From NCBI GenBank assembly GCA_965153455.1, contig OZ234500.1, positions 11,470,001 to 11,534,000 of the forward strand: a DNA stretch of 64,000 bases. Direction: 5' to 3'. The position numbers were made by a program, and so were the translations under genes. This document shows positions 25,567 through 37,913 of the stretch, one piece after another. Position 1 is the stretch's first letter. The number at the start of each line of letters is the position of its first letter. The DNA is from Sphagnum compactum (Eukaryota > Bryophyta > Sphagnopsida > Sphagnales). The notes below the pieces were generated by a model that was not told the DNA's origin, searched no databases, and saw nothing but the letters and a program-made list of their open reading frames with translations.

Positions 25567-25955
25567 TTATTCGGTTGCGGATGAACCTCAACTGAATCAA
25601 TATTTGGTTTCACCTCTCGGTAACCTATTCCATAAGAAATAGGTCTCCTATATAGGCAGATAGGTAGGAAAATAGGTATGGAATAGGTCTCATATATAGG
25701 CACATAGGTAGGACAATAGGTAACTACTAAGTACATAGATGCTTTATATATATAGGTAAGGGTTGTTTTTACTACCTACCTACTAACAACCTGAGTGTGG
25801 GTTATTAGTAGGTAGGTAGGTAGGTAGGAAAAAAAAAGAAAAAAAAGCAACTGAGCTAATAACCATGGTTAGCTAGGGAACCAACAGAAAACTGTTTCCT
25901 GATCACTTATCATTCATCCTTGATTGTGCACTGGTGGGTGCTGGCTGGTTCATCC
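25567..25955 (+). repeat. Dispersed TAGG-core repeat R3, copy 1
   Basis: This segment begins with GGATGAACCTCAACTGAAT and a TTTGGTTTCACC block, continues through TAGGTAGG-rich sequence around CTACCTACCTACTAACAACC, and ends with ACTGAGCTAATAACCATGGT, then TTAGCTAGGGAA and CACTGGTGGGTGCTGG. The same order of blocks recurs at 46741-47075 and 54876-55240, and partly in reverse at 39240-39425. It is probably a non-autonomous transposable element. Confidence 0.82.
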
Positions 25956-26045
25956 GACCGTTTACCAACCGGTTCTTTGATGTTTTAAGAACCGGTCACC
26001 ACAAGCCAATATATCCATCCGACCGTTTACCAACCGGTTCTTGAG
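25950..26045. repeat. Direct repeat with CCGACCGTTTACCAACCGGT
   Basis: The segment CATCCGACCGTTTACCAACC plus GGTTCTT occurs twice, about 62 bp apart, with a reverse-complement-like AAGAACCGGT between them. Confidence 0.85.
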
Positions 26046-26362
26046 TTGAAAGAAAGAAAGAAAGAGAATGGCACAACGTTGTCTCTCCAATCGAGGTGTA
26101 GGGCTGGACGCATACTTTGGGCCTGTAACTATGGTCAAGATAGAGGGAGTTCCCTCCCTCTATCAGGGCGATTACAACGAAGCTGCTGTTTCTGATTGGT
26201 CGATCATAATGATTCGGTTCGATAGCGACATCTGAATCGTGTCTCGCTTTATGCTGCTCAATCTTCCATGTTTTACTAGTGTAGCTTGTGCCATTGGGCC
26301 CCCCCCCCCAAGTGTGAAACGGTTACCCAACGAACTTTCCCTTCCAAAACCATAATATTCTC

Positions 26363-26612
26363 GCCTTGCCTACCCAAGGCAAGGATATTGTGTTTAGATT
26401 CATCATCGAGTATAATGATAGCTTAATGGATTTTGGCCCCTATGTGTAGTAGGTCTGTTTTTATATGAGGATTTTCGAAAGATGATCATTTTGGCTTGTG
26501 TTGAAACTGGAGATTAGTTATCGAGTGATGATATCTTGAACGATTTTGGTTTCTTTTAGAGGGTTTTGTTGAAGACTACATTTTTGCATAGTGAAATATT
26601 TGAATTCATTGA
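26363..26612 (+). repeat. Dispersed repeat R1, copy 2
   Basis: Second copy of the 19672-19930 repeat. Shared blocks include CCAAGGCAAGGATATTGTGT, AGCTTAATGGATTTTGGCCC, TTTTGGCTTGTGTTGAAACT and GTGAAATATTTGA. Confidence 0.8.
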
Positions 26613-27850
26613 ATTTTCAATGACAAAAATGGCTCCAAATTCATATTTTCACTTATCTTAGATCGATTTTTTTTGAAATCACTTTCATTAAATCCTACTA
26701 ATTGAAAACTTTCTAAGAATACCTAGAGAGTGCCTAAATTCTCTTTATTGAATTTCTGTTTTCACTTAAATAGATTTTAAATTAAATAGTTGCTCAATAC
26801 TCAATAACTTTTTCACTATAAATTAAAACATTATGAAACGAACTTAGTGCACCCCTCCTCATTAAGGACTTCCAATGATACCAAGAGCACAACAAGAGGT
26901 GCCGAGGATTGAGAGATCTCAAAGTGACAAACAAACAACAAAAACCAAACAAACAAACTACCTTTTTTCATAAATAGATTGGTGAGGAGGGGGATAATTA
27001 ACATCATGTATTGGAGGTGGTAATTGGGGTCCAAAAACCATAGATTGATAGAGGTCCAAATAGGGGGTCATGTGGGTGGAGATGACTCCAACACTAAGCA
27101 ATAAGATCGCCTTTTTTTAGATTTTTCAATTTCGTAGACTTCAATAGTTCCTATCTTCAAATTTTAGTACCTTGGTGGATTTGCAACAAATTACATTATA
27201 CTTTTTTAAATGCTAAAATTTTCACCAAATTTTTTTTTTGGTGATAAGAAATTGAAAAACCTTTTATAATATCAATGAATAGTTTTTTATTTCAAGATGG
27301 ATTTTTTAATTAATTAATTAATTAATTGGCATACATGTCTTAAAGTTGCCCCTATATTACCTACCCAACATAGTTCAAAGTTCATAACACAAATTGACTT
27401 ACTTTGATTTGTTTTTTAGAATGATTGGAGGGCATGTTATTTGGCATATATTTATTGCTATTTTGAAGGCATTTCAAAGTGTATTGCCCTCTTTGACTCT
27501 AATTGACATTCCATAATAATATTTTTTGGAAAAAATCAAAGAATCAATAGTTTTAGGATAAATGATATGACCAACAAATGATATCCTAAAATAGGTCATA
27601 TCCTAAACCGGGTTGTCACCATTTAAGAACATGTCTTCAAATGAAATGGGCTAGGTAATTTTAAGATTGTACCTTTTGAAAAAAGAAGAAATTAGTGTCT
27701 ATTCATACATGAAAAGGTTTTTTTTCGTTTCTTTCTAGATTTTCACATTTTTAGAAGAAGAATTTTTTCTTGATTGGCAAAGGCTTGATTTAATGAATCA
27801 TCTACTTTTTGGTAGATAATTGGAAAAAAATTGAAGATCTTTTATGAATC
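26613..27850. other. AT-rich intergenic DNA; nothing recognised
   Basis: AT-rich sequence with poly-T runs and a TTAATTAATTAATTAATTAA tract at about 27308. I see no coding signature and no repeat copy shared with other parts of the window. Confidence 0.5.
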
Positions 27851-27853
27851 ATG

Positions 27854-27860
27854 TATAAAG
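27854..27860 (+). promoter_or_regulatory. Possible TATA box of the histidine-phosphatase gene
   Basis: TATAAAG lies about 50 nt upstream of the ATG at 27912. The spacing would give a very short leader of about 20-25 nt. TATA-like words are common in this AT-rich DNA, so this is weak. Confidence 0.3.
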
Positions 27861-27911
27861 AAATGCCTTCCCACCTTTTACCTTCCTCCAAACGATCATT
27901 TTCGTTAAAAA

Positions 27912-28727
27912 ATGGCACACAATAATAGAGCTGCATTGTTTCCAATGCAAAGATGTAAAGTGATTCATTTATCTAGACATGCACAAGGGACTCACAATGA
28001 AGCTTTTGAAAAAGACAAATTAGCATATACAAAAGTCGAATACTTTGATGCACCACTAACAAAACTTGGATGGCAACAAGCTCAACAATTCAAGCAACAC
28101 AATCTTAAAGCTCATGTTGTTCCTCAAATTGTTGTCACTTCCCCTCTATCTCGATGCTTACAAACAGCAGTTGCTATGTATGGAGGTGAAAATATGAAAC
28201 CACATGAACCAATGTCCATGGCTTTGATGGCAAATGGAGTTGCACTTACAGGACATCCTGCAATATCAAGTTTTGGAGCTCCTCCTTTTATTGCAATTGA
28301 ATGGTGTAGAGAACATTTAGGTGCCCATGTTTGTGATAAGCGTTTACCCATCTCTATATTGAAAAAAAATTACCCAGCAATTGATTTCTCTAACATTCTG
28401 ACTGACGAAGACACATGGTGGACATCAGATGTTAGGGAATCAACAAAAGAATTGTCTGAAAGAGGGAGATGTTTTGTTGAATGGTTATTAGATCGACAAG
28501 AACAAAGAATTGCAGTGGTGGCACATAGTAGTTTCAATTGGCACTTCACTCGTTTGTTTGGAGAGGATTGTTCTCCTATTGTGCAAAAAGAATTACAAGA
28601 TGGATATTCTAATTGTGAAATGAGATCTTTAATTCTTGCTGACAAGAAACCAAATTTATTTGTTCAAAGAAGCCCTTGTGATTTTGTTGGGGGATCAATT
28701 CATTATGTCCCTAGAGAAAGTTTATAA
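27912..28727 (+). CDS. Phosphoglycerate-mutase-like histidine phosphatase, intronless
   Basis: A complete 271-aa member of the histidine phosphatase superfamily, closest to the plant phosphoglycerate-mutase-like group. Catalytic features are intact: the RHG-type motif SRHAQGTHNEA with Arg22-His23, a second arginine in TSPLSRCLQTA (Arg81), an acidic candidate Glu130 in IEWCREHLGAH, and the second histidine in IAVVAHSSF (His205). Also visible are the EDTWW block and the closing NCEMRSLI segment of plant relatives. The ATG has a good context (AAAATGG). Plant relatives usually have introns, so one uninterrupted frame in AT-rich repeat DNA suggests a retrogene; a short A run (28725-28733) follows the stop. 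No frameshift is seen, so it may be functional. The substrate is unknown, and true mutase activity is doubtful for this group. Confidence 0.9.
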   Translation: MAHNNRAALFPMQRCKVIHLSRHAQGTHNEAFEKDKLAYTKVEYFDAPLTKLGWQQAQQFKQHNLKAHVVPQIVVTSPLSRCLQTAVAMYGGENMKPHEPMSMALMANGVALTGHPAISSFGAPPFIAIEWCREHLGAHVCDKRLPISILKKNYPAIDFSNILTDEDTWWTSDVRESTKELSERGRCFVEWLLDRQEQRIAVVAHSSFNWHFTRLFGEDCSPIVQKELQDGYSNCEMRSLILADKKPNLFVQRSPCDFVGGSIHYVPRESL

Positions 28728-29094
28728 AAAAAACTTGAATGGAAATTTTCTCACCACCTTTAAAAACATGCCATTCAATATCATTTGCATTTAAGCATTA
28801 ATTTTACAATTTATATATGAAACTATTTGACAATAGTTTTGAAATTGAAATCTCATATTCATGAACAAAATAAAACATGTATAAACCCCCAAAATCCAAC
28901 TAGTTGAAAATGAAATTTAATGATGATCATTCATCAATTATGGAATATTGTTCATTGTATGCACCTCATAAGGTAATGGACATTTTTTTAATCTTTTTCT
29001 TCAAAGCATTTTGATTAATCTTTAATTATGCAATCACGGATTTCAATGTAATGATTTTCAATCTCTAGTTATGTAAGGTTAATTCAATTGATGG

Positions 29095-29845
29095 CTTCAA
29101 TGACTAGTTTGTTATTATTGTTTGTGATTTCAATAATTAGTGAGAATACATTTGTGCACTTGCATTCAACATTTGTGTTTCTAGGTGTGTTTCCAAGTGC
29201 AATTTGTGTTGTGAGGTGTCATGTCAGCACAATAGATGTGGTTGGATGTCAGAATGATTTACCACAAAAGGGACATGTTGAAGATTGGCACTAAAACCAT
29301 CCATGTTCACAAAATTGGCCCTTGCTTGTTATGTATCATATGATTATGGTGTTGGGCATTGATCACCTAGGAAACATTGCATGAAAGATGATAGTTTTAA
29401 AGAATCTTGATCTTCATGTGTGTTGGATTCCAATGCAAGTGCAACATAATTGGCATCACATGTAGCTTGCAAGTGTCCCATGTGGATTGGTGAATTTATG
29501 ATTCATTTCCCTTGAAACACATCTATTTTTTGGTAGTTTTTTCTATCAAATTGGTGAAGTAAATGACATTTGTTGCATTCCTCCATGGTCAATTCCCAAA
29601 ATTATGTGCTCCTATGTGGTAATTCAAAAGTTTTTTATAATTGGAATTCAACCCATTCCATTTGTCCTTGCACATTTTTATTTTTTTTAACACCGTAATG
29701 TAAGTGAACTTTAGCAATTGTTTTGTGATCTTGTTCCATTTTTGCAATACAAACACCACATGCATTCTTGGATTCACCAACTCCTTTTGGGCCACATCTT
29801 CAAATTGCTTGCATATGATGGACACAAGAACTTTGTGTTGTTCCT
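29095..29845 (-). pseudogene. Decayed transposon ORF with Myb/SANT-like (trihelix-like) segment
   Basis: Read on the minus strand, the best-preserved part (29589-29825) contains VNPRMHVVFVLQKWNKITKQ and MCKDKWNGLNSNYKKLLNYH, the usual look of Myb/SANT-like DNA-binding domains in plant transposon-associated proteins. Further on, after a frame change, come TMEECNKCHLLHQFDRKNYQ and DVFQGK, then further stops near 29400-29100. The frame is broken by stops and shifts, so this is a relic. Related families include the second ORF of Harbinger-type elements and host trihelix genes; I cannot assign it further. Confidence 0.55.
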
Positions 29846-31002
29846 AGTTTGCACACCTTTGTCAAGGTGTTTGATTTTCAACTTTCAAAACAATCTTGCA
29901 CTTTTTCATGTGCTTCTACCTTCTTACATATGTAGAGGTGTTCCCCATTAAGAAAGTTGATGTATTTTGTTTTATTTGCAAAAAAGAAGTTCAACAACAA
30001 CATTTGCTATGACACATGTAGTGCAATGGAGCTTCATGATACAAAGACACAAGAAAATGTGTATAATGATGTATAATTTCATGACAAATAGAGGCAAAAT
30101 GTCATGTAGTAAAGTGTGTTGTAAAGCTTTCCTACAAAGCTTTGTGAAAAATAGTTCAATGATGGAATTTTGTGACAAATGGTTGATGGTTGAGAGGGGG
30201 GAGAGAGGGGGGGGGGATGGGGAATTTATGGTTGTTAGTTAATGTGCTTTGTTTTGAGTTTGATAAGATAAAATTCTCAATAAGAATAAGAATATTCAAT
30301 TTTGGAAGATTTTTCATGAACTTATACTATCTTGTATCTTCACTTACTACATCAATAACCAAATAAATAGAGTGCCACATAGGCATGCCATGTAAGCTAT
30401 TTTTTTACCGATGCCAATACATAAGTTCGAACAACTCTAATTAACTTAAAAGTACATTCACACTTGATATTAGGGTTTCTAACATCAAACTAGTCATTGA
30501 AGACTTAAATTTACTTATCATGAAATTTTTATGTTAAGCTAACATTCACTTAACATGAAGCTATTGCAACATTTAACATTGAGTGCCACTTAAGATGCCA
30601 CCTAGATTTTCATTTAACACCGACTTAACATCAAGTGTGAATGCATCATTAACTAACTATAACCTTCAACCTTAATAGAAAAGAATGTTAAACAACCCCA
30701 TTGAACTTAGAAGGAGGTGTCAAAACAATGTAAAAAAACAGAAGAAGAAATTGCAGTTCTTTGCATAGTTCTGTTGCAAGAATTGATTAAAATCTGCAAA
30801 ATCTCTGTCAATAAGCAAACAAAGAAGTAGAGTGCTACATAGGCATGTCATGTAGGCTATTTATGGACATCATGTGCAACAGAAGAATGTGTGAACTGTA
30901 AAAACACTCTTGAACTTTCTCCCAACTTCTTCATGTGCAAGCTGGGTTGCTGTGGTGCAGGAGAGGGCAGGAGGGTGCAGGAGGGAGGGGAATCTAGAGA
31001 GC
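29846..31002. other. Intergenic, upstream of the SEC14-like gene
   Basis: AT-rich DNA with a G run near 30198-30220. The segment CATAGGCATG(C/T)CATGTA(A/G)GC occurs twice, at about 30377 and 30838, which hints at another short repeat. The promoter of the SEC14-like gene should lie in the last few hundred bases. Confidence 0.45.
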
Positions 31003-34000
31003 ATGGAAGCTTTGGAGGATGGCAAGAATCTGGAAGCTGGAACTGGCGTGGTCAGGACAGGAAATGGTGATATGGGTCCTGGCGTAATGCAGCAGGAAAG
31101 TGTCTTAGTGAGCAGTAATGATGATCGTGGCCACCTCACCACTGAATCTGCTGCTGCAGTTGATGAAGAACAACCTCCTCCTCCTCCTCCTCCTCTTTCG
31201 GAAGTTGTGAATGGGAGTGCAGAGGTCCCGGAGGCTTCTGTTGTTGATGATGGTGCAAAGAGTGTGGCAGATATGAAAGGTTGGTTGGTTTGGTTGGTTT
31301 TGGTAGTGCGCTTTTTTCCTTGACCCTTTTGTGGAGCATTTGCTTCTTTCGTAGCTTTCGTGTTTTAAGCTGAATCTCGATCATTGGGTCTTTTTTTCTT
31401 CTGAGACGACAGATGATACCCAGGATGCGAAATTGTTGCAGCAGATGCGTGATTTAATTGCCAAGCTCGACCCTCCTTCCAAGGTAAATGTGTTCCTTCA
31501 CAATGTTTTCCTCTCAAAGCTTTCTTATTGTGAACTGCAATATGGGTGCTTCCAATTTGAACTTAGCTCTGAAGTCTTGAGTGTTTTGCTTCACTGCCCA
31601 TGCATGTCGCCTCCTTTACAGATCTCTGTCATCAGCTCCTGTAGTGCTTGAACTGCATCTCTCGTTTCTAGTCTCTACTCCAAACCCTAACCCTACCCCT
31701 TGCCATCCAGTCCCAGCCTCTGTGTTGAGGTTTAGTGTCACGCGGGTATTAGAAACGGCACCCAACACCCAAATCCCCTCCGGGCATCAGGGCGGTTCTC
31801 CAGGTGCATAACCACAGCTCTCAGAAAACCAAACACCCTGTTTTTCACATACAGCCATGGTTCTCCAAAACCTTGAAACAGGCGAAGAACTGACCCCCCA
31901 AGAAATCTGCCAGTTCTTTTCTGGTTGTTTTGTAAAAACTGGTGGGTCTCTGAGGGTTTTGAAATACCTAGAACTGGCAAATATTTGATTCTAATTTTCT
32001 TTTCCTTGAGTAAACCTGGAACTCACGGTTTTCTGATTCCGAAATATTTGAAAAATTGGGTCTCCAAGGGTTTTGAAATACCCAGAACTGGCTGGATTTT
32101 TTTTTGTTCTGATCTTGTTTCTCAATAAACCCAGAACCCACAGTTCTCTGATTCTGAAATGTTTAAAAAGCTGGAACTGGCGGTTACTAAACAAAAGGAA
32201 AATACCCACCCAACACTGGTTGAGTTTCCCCCAGCTGGATGCCAGTTTTATTCTCTACATGCTTCAGTTCTTGACCAATTGCAAACCTGCTCCTAGAGAA
32301 CTGTGAATTTGCATGCGGTTGATGGGAACATGTGGTGTGGATACCAGCTGTGAGGCAAAACTAAAAGGATTCTTCTTCTTCTTCTTCTTCTCCTCTGGGA
32401 CAGGGTTATTGACTTTTGGATATTCAAATACTTGCTTGACAGGACATAGATGATGCCACATTACAGCGATTTCTTAGAGCTCGATCCAACAAGGTTGAAA
32501 AAGCTGGCAAAATGTTTGCAGAACATCAGAAATGGCGTCGCACATTTGTGCCTCTTGGCTACATACCAGAAGAGGAGGTAATTATTTATCTTTGTTCCAG
32601 ACAAAGCTGCTGATACTTTCCTTTCCAATGCAAACATTTTGCTTAGGGACATTGCCATACTAAAATTGGACATATGTTTGTGCAAATGGTTTGCAATTGT
32701 TGCTCTTATGAAACTAAGGCAACGAACTTTCCTGAGGATCTTCCTGGCTTTGAGGGCTTTTAAGTCGAGGGTGGTAGCCTGAGGCTAGGCCTGAAATCCC
32801 AGCAAGATCCTCAGGAAAAGCTCCTTACCTAAAGTAAAGGACTTAAAAAATAATTCAGGGATGAAGAAACCATAGTGGAGTTTCAGTGCATTCTCGGAGT
32901 GTGCAGGTGAAAAATGAGCTGGAAGCCAAGAAGGTTTTCCTGCAAGGGCATGACAAAGTAGGTCGGTCTATTGGTGTCATACTGGCATGCAAGCATGATG
33001 CATATAAGCGAAACTATGAGGAGTTTAAACGTAAGTATCTAGATTATCTCTGCCTTGGCTTGTGTTTTTTGTAATGTAAACCCATCTTTCGTATCATCAA
33101 AAGCCTCATTTCTTTTTAGATTCAGAATTTTTAGGGTTTAGGGTTTTGGACTTGGGTGTCTAAGAACCTTGTGTGACGTGTTTGCTAGGATTGTGGATTC
33201 ATAATCACAGAGAGTTTTGTTGCATGAGCAGGCTATGTGGTGTACAACTTTGACAAGACAATTGCAAGGTAGTAGTTCCACTTCTATGTGAATGATTATT
33301 ACCAAGGAAGATAGACGGTCATACCATGTCTGCTTGTTTGTTTCTGTTTTCTCAGTTTCTGTCAGAGCAGAAACAGTGACTGCTGGCATTCTTCATTGGC
33401 AAGCTGCTCCTCAGCCCTAAACCCTAAATGGCACCCCCCCCTCAAGACATTGGCACAGTGAAATTATGACACAGAGAGAAGAGCCCATCAATGTTTTGGT
33501 TGACCCATAAAATGAATGGAAAAACAGTCTTTTCATATGAGAGATGTTGGAAGACTGTGCTTTCTATTAAACATTGAGTGGCAAAGGCAACAGAGCACAG
33601 AGGCTGACAATTCTCCTGAAATGGGGTGTTGTTTGTGGATAATGCTGGATGGGTGAGAGAAGCTTGAAGCCTGGTGATGAGAAATTCACTGTCATTTTGG
33701 ATCTGAAAGGCCTGAAGTACAAAAACTTGGACCCACGTGGCTGGATTTCCATCTTTGATTTCTTACAGGTTTGATCCTGAAACATTCCGCCTGTTCTAGA
33801 GTTAGAGATGGTCCATGTTCCACCTGTTCCAGAGTTAGAGAAGCTCCTTGTTCCAAAAAGACGTTCACAATTTTCTCAAGGTGGAGAGAAGATTATGCAT
33901 CTTGTGCGTGTGTGTGTGTGTGGCAGGCATATTACCCAGAGCGTCTAGGGAGACTATTCATTGTCCATGTGCCCATCATATTTTGGGGTGCATGGAAACT

Positions 34001-34618
34001 TGTAAATCCATTTATCGATAAAGTCACAAAGGAAAAGGTAAACCTGACCTTCATAAAAATCCGTAGTTATTAATGCCTAGTAACCTCTACATTTATTTGG
34101 TGGTGCATGACCTCTTTCAAAGATGATATCATGGGTTTCCATGTGGAACCTAAACCCTAAACCTATATGCAACAAATGCAACTGGGACATGAGTGTAGGT
34201 CAGCTTCAAGTTGCACTCAACCTGCTGCACAATCATATTTAGGTCACTAGACCTAAGTCATCATCAGTACTATTGACATGATCTGTTGGAATTTGGGAGT
34301 TACTCTATATGATCAGCAAAGTTCTCAATTGTTCTCATTTTGTGGCTTCGTGTTCCAAGTTCCGCATATCCAGAGTTCTCCTTCTCATTCTGTGGGTTTG
34401 CTTTCCAAGTTCTGTGCATCCGGAAGGGTGTCTGAAGTGGTGATATGTGGGTGTTGTTTTTTCTCCTGTATCAGATCATTTTTGTAGAAGACAAGGAGAT
34501 TGAATCCATATTGTTGGAGGAGATAGAGAAGGACCAAATTCCTGAGACATATGGTGGTACCTTAGGATTGGTGCCTATCCAAGATGCTCCCACGCCTAAT
34601 TGGCCTCCAAGGAGCTAG
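31003..34618 (+). CDS. SEC14-like CRAL-TRIO domain protein
   Basis: A soluble lipid-exchange protein of the Sec14 family, which binds phosphoinositides or other lipids at membranes. Exons are 31003-31279, 31413-31483, 32443-32577, 32907-33030, 33232-33268, 33663-33768, 33927-34037 and 34475-34618; the joined frame is 1005 nt (334 aa). Residues 1-92 are acidic and disordered with a seven-proline run (58-64) coded by a CCT repeat. About 94-155 form the CRAL-TRIO N-terminal helices (RFLRARSNKVEKAGKMF). About 165-325 form the lipid-binding lobe, with FTVILDLKGLKYKNLDPRGW, YYPERLGRLFIVHVPIIFW and the closing PETYGGTLGLVPI. I start at ATG 31003; the frame stays open upstream but without an ATG. It lacks a GOLD domain, so it is not a patellin. 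Confidence 0.93.
31850..32200. repeat. CGGTTC/GAACTGG degenerate repeat in SEC14 intron 2
   Basis: Intron 2 (31484-32442) contains three to four degenerate units with GGGTTTTGAAATACC(T/C)AGAA and CTGGC, ACCTGGAACTCACGGTTTTC and TCTGATTC(T/C)GAAAT. The units resemble blocks at 53415-53830. Confidence 0.75.
32369..32394. repeat. (CTT)n microsatellite
   Basis: About eight CTT triplets near the 3' end of SEC14 intron 2; it may serve as part of the polypyrimidine stretch. Confidence 0.8.
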
Positions 34619-37260
34619 GAAATTGGGAGATTTCCCTGTCTTGCCTTTATGTATCAAGCACAATATATCTCCAAATCCATCTTGCAAAGCACAAGGTTTG
34701 AATTGCTCCGAATCCATCTTGCAAGGCTTAAGGTTCTAAATTATTCTTTTCTATATCCAACTGCCAGTTTTTATCAGCATGATCTAGCCACCTTACAAGA
34801 ACTTAAGTCCTGGTGCAAAATGCTGGATAATTTGTTTGGCATTACGTTAGCCCATTTGCAGCAATTTAATATTTGATTGCGATATCAAAGTTGTGTAGAT
34901 AGCAATTTACTTTTTCCATGATGAATTTTCACAAGTCTCAGAAATGTTTTTGAGAATGATATGTTTCATGAAAAACTTAAAGACCATGGGGTAAAGAGCA
35001 ATTCACGTAATTGGAAACTTTGTGTAGTTGGTTACATTGATATTGGATGTTATTTAATTGATGATGGCATGGATTTGGAGCAAAAGCCTCCACTGGCAAA
35101 CGGTGATCACAAGAGTCACTAGCGCCCCAATTTGTGGCATCTAAATGCGCTGAGTTTTAGGTTGCTTGCCCTTGACATGTAGTAAGACTCTTGTAAGACC
35201 TTATTCTTCCATATATGGACATGGGGTTCCTTGGGAAGAGAAGGCTTGATAACCTTTTGAGAAGTCCAAAATTCTACCCCAAGTGTTTAAGAGGTAACTT
35301 GAGAAACTTCTTTCAGGCTTTAGCCTCCAATCTCTCTGAGCCTTTGTTGTAGGTTTTCGACATTGTTGTGCAAAGACAGTAGGGCAACACTGGGGGTTTT
35401 TTTGGGTGAAATTTCGCCAAATGGAATTTTATTTATTTATTTCCAAATTAGCAAAAATTTAGTGCTTTTTGAGTTTTGAATTGCCAAATTTCAAAAAGAA
35501 TCTATTTAATTTTTTTTGCGAAATTCTAACCTAGGTTATAGTAGGTAGGCAAAAACGATAGATGGGTGCTAGTTTTTTACTTTCATATTTTCTTATTGCC
35601 AAATTTGGCTAAATCGCCTTATGTATGATCACCACTTTGGCTACATCACAAAATTGAAAAAGAAAAGGAAAAACCCATGGGCAACACCTACTATTACAAA
35701 TGGAGGTTAGATTTGGGTGGACAATTGGGTGGCTAACTATTTATCAACTTTTATGTTGGAAATTGTTCAATGCTTTTGCATTGAATCCGACCAATATATG
35801 TGAGAGGAATAGGTTTGCAAAATAAGGTGCAAACTGCAAACTAGCTAGGGTGCGTATTACGTGTTTAGTCAATCTTAAAGTTAGATGTAATCTTAATTAT
35901 CATGGGAAAAGAACTTACAATCGAGGAGGAAACAAAATATTGCGAGGAATATTAAGGATCTCTAATTCATCCCCAAAAGCTTCACAACTTGTTTTCCATA
36001 GGAAATAATACCCCAAAATTAAGGACCCTTATAACCTTGGGATGGGTGATTTCATAAGTGTACAATGTAGTGAATGAGCTTTGTAGTCCCACTAAATGTT
36101 TGAGTGGTGTCAAATTTTGTTTGGGGTACAAAGATGAGCTTGTGAGATGTTTATGAAAGCATTCCCATGCTACCTTGCTATTGAATCAAAGTAAGTCTAA
36201 CAGACTCATGTTGAAAAGGGATTCGCATAATCTCAACACCAATCAAAGATGCTCAACTTGATGCATTGGAAACCATAAGCAAATAGTATGTTCAATATGG
36301 CTTGTGCCAACCTCATGGGTTTTGAACATGGAGGCAATGTCAACATATCTCAAGAATCCCACCATGGAGAAGGCCCTATGGCACCATCATTCAATTATGA
36401 ACAAAGTTCCTAAACAATTTGTTGGGCCGAGTCTATAGGCAAGGATTTCATTTTGACTTGCGTCTATAACACCTTAACACTACTTTTTGTACATCGTTTC
36501 TTTCATTCATTTTGATTTATTTAAGGTACTTATTTCCTTCTTGTGCAATTTAAGTATTCTTATTAAGTAGTATAAGTTATTAAATAATGTAATTTGAAAT
36601 GAAATTATCATGGCATGGCCTTCATTTATTTAACACCTTTATTAGAATCCTTTATACACGGTTGTGAACTACAATCTTTAGTAATTGAATATTCAATCCT
36701 ACTAGGATGAGGAAATAGGTAGATATATTCATGTGTCATTGAAAAGGCTCAAATTAGGGGGGAAGGAAAAATAAAATGAGTGTACGTGTAAACAATCTTT
36801 GCTCATATACTTCATTTTTGGGATTGTAACACATTAATCAAATGTACATAATGTGTGACATTCACATTCGAGCAAGTTTATTCTTGTCTTATGTTTCTCA
36901 TTCTAACCATTTTGGCAAAGATTCCATTTTAACCACTCTAGCATGTCTTTGAAAAAATTTCATATGGAACTATGACCCACATTCAATGTCATGCGTGTGG
37001 TCATGAAATTTACACTTGCTATCAATATATTGATGTAGGCAAGTATTGGGTCTTTGACAATGACAAGGGCGTTTCGCATGACATTTGTAACTTTAATATA
37101 ATCATTGATCCCCCATCAAGCGACGCATGAATGGTTTTTTTATGTTGTTGTTGTTGAAGCATAATGTTTCTCACCATGTTATTAAATAACCAAACATCAA
37201 GGCATCTAACATGGGTTGTAGCCTTGACTAATTGTCATAATGTAACTAATTGTTTGCAAA
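34619..37260. other. SEC14 3' flank and gene-free AT-rich DNA
   Basis: The first few hundred bases should be the SEC14 3' untranslated region. The rest shows no gene. A 12-bp palindrome GCCAAATTTGGC lies at 35598-35609 and recurs elsewhere in the window. Confidence 0.5.
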
Positions 37261-37269
37261 TATTCTTGA

Positions 37270-37913
37270 TTTTAATGAATACTCAAGCTTGCTCCATTCT
37301 CTCCTTCCATTGAATAAGTAATGGCAAATTGATGTGTGATGGCTCCATGAACATGTCTCAATTGTGAATCCAAGATCAACATATTAATTTTGGTTGTGCT
37401 TAAATCTATTCTTACATACTTGAGGATATTCTGTGATAAGATTGGTTGCCAAAAACTCAAATGTGTGGTGGGTGCTTCCACAAGTTTGAATTGTGTTCTT
37501 TCCACTTCGAGTATTTACAATCTTTCCATTCCACCTTGTGTTACAAAGTACATCCCATAGTTTTTTCATGCTTTGTTTGCTTGCTTTATATTTATTTCAA
37601 GCAACTTTTTGTTCTTGTATAAGGATGCAATTGTCCATCACCAATTTCGTAGTATCGAAAATATGCAATATTCGGTCCAATCTTTATAGCCGGCATTTTG
37701 TAAATCTTTATCGGAAATTGTTTGCTCACGAAGAGGTTGTCCCACCATACTATTTTTGATATGTTCAAACGTTTCCTTGCTCATTTGACAACCATCAGGT
37801 ATTGCTTTTGGGAATTCTTCATACAATATTCTTTTGGGTTCATTATCATTCACAACTACTACTCCCTTCTTAGATTGTTTTTTCAATATGTTCATATGTT
37901 GTGTACTATCCAT
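37270..37913 (-). pseudogene. Broken ORF chain, possible mobile-element relic
   Basis: Three overlapping minus-strand frames form a chain. The first (37638-37913, 91 aa) is lysine- and aspartate-rich, with MSKETFEHIKNSMVGQPLRE. The next (37384-37569) contains KKLWDVLCNTRWNGKIVNTR, and the third (37272-37505) continues in another frame. The amino-acid composition of the first is protein-like rather than random, and the chain suggests one old frame broken by shifts. I do not recognise the family; it could be chance. Confidence 0.3.
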
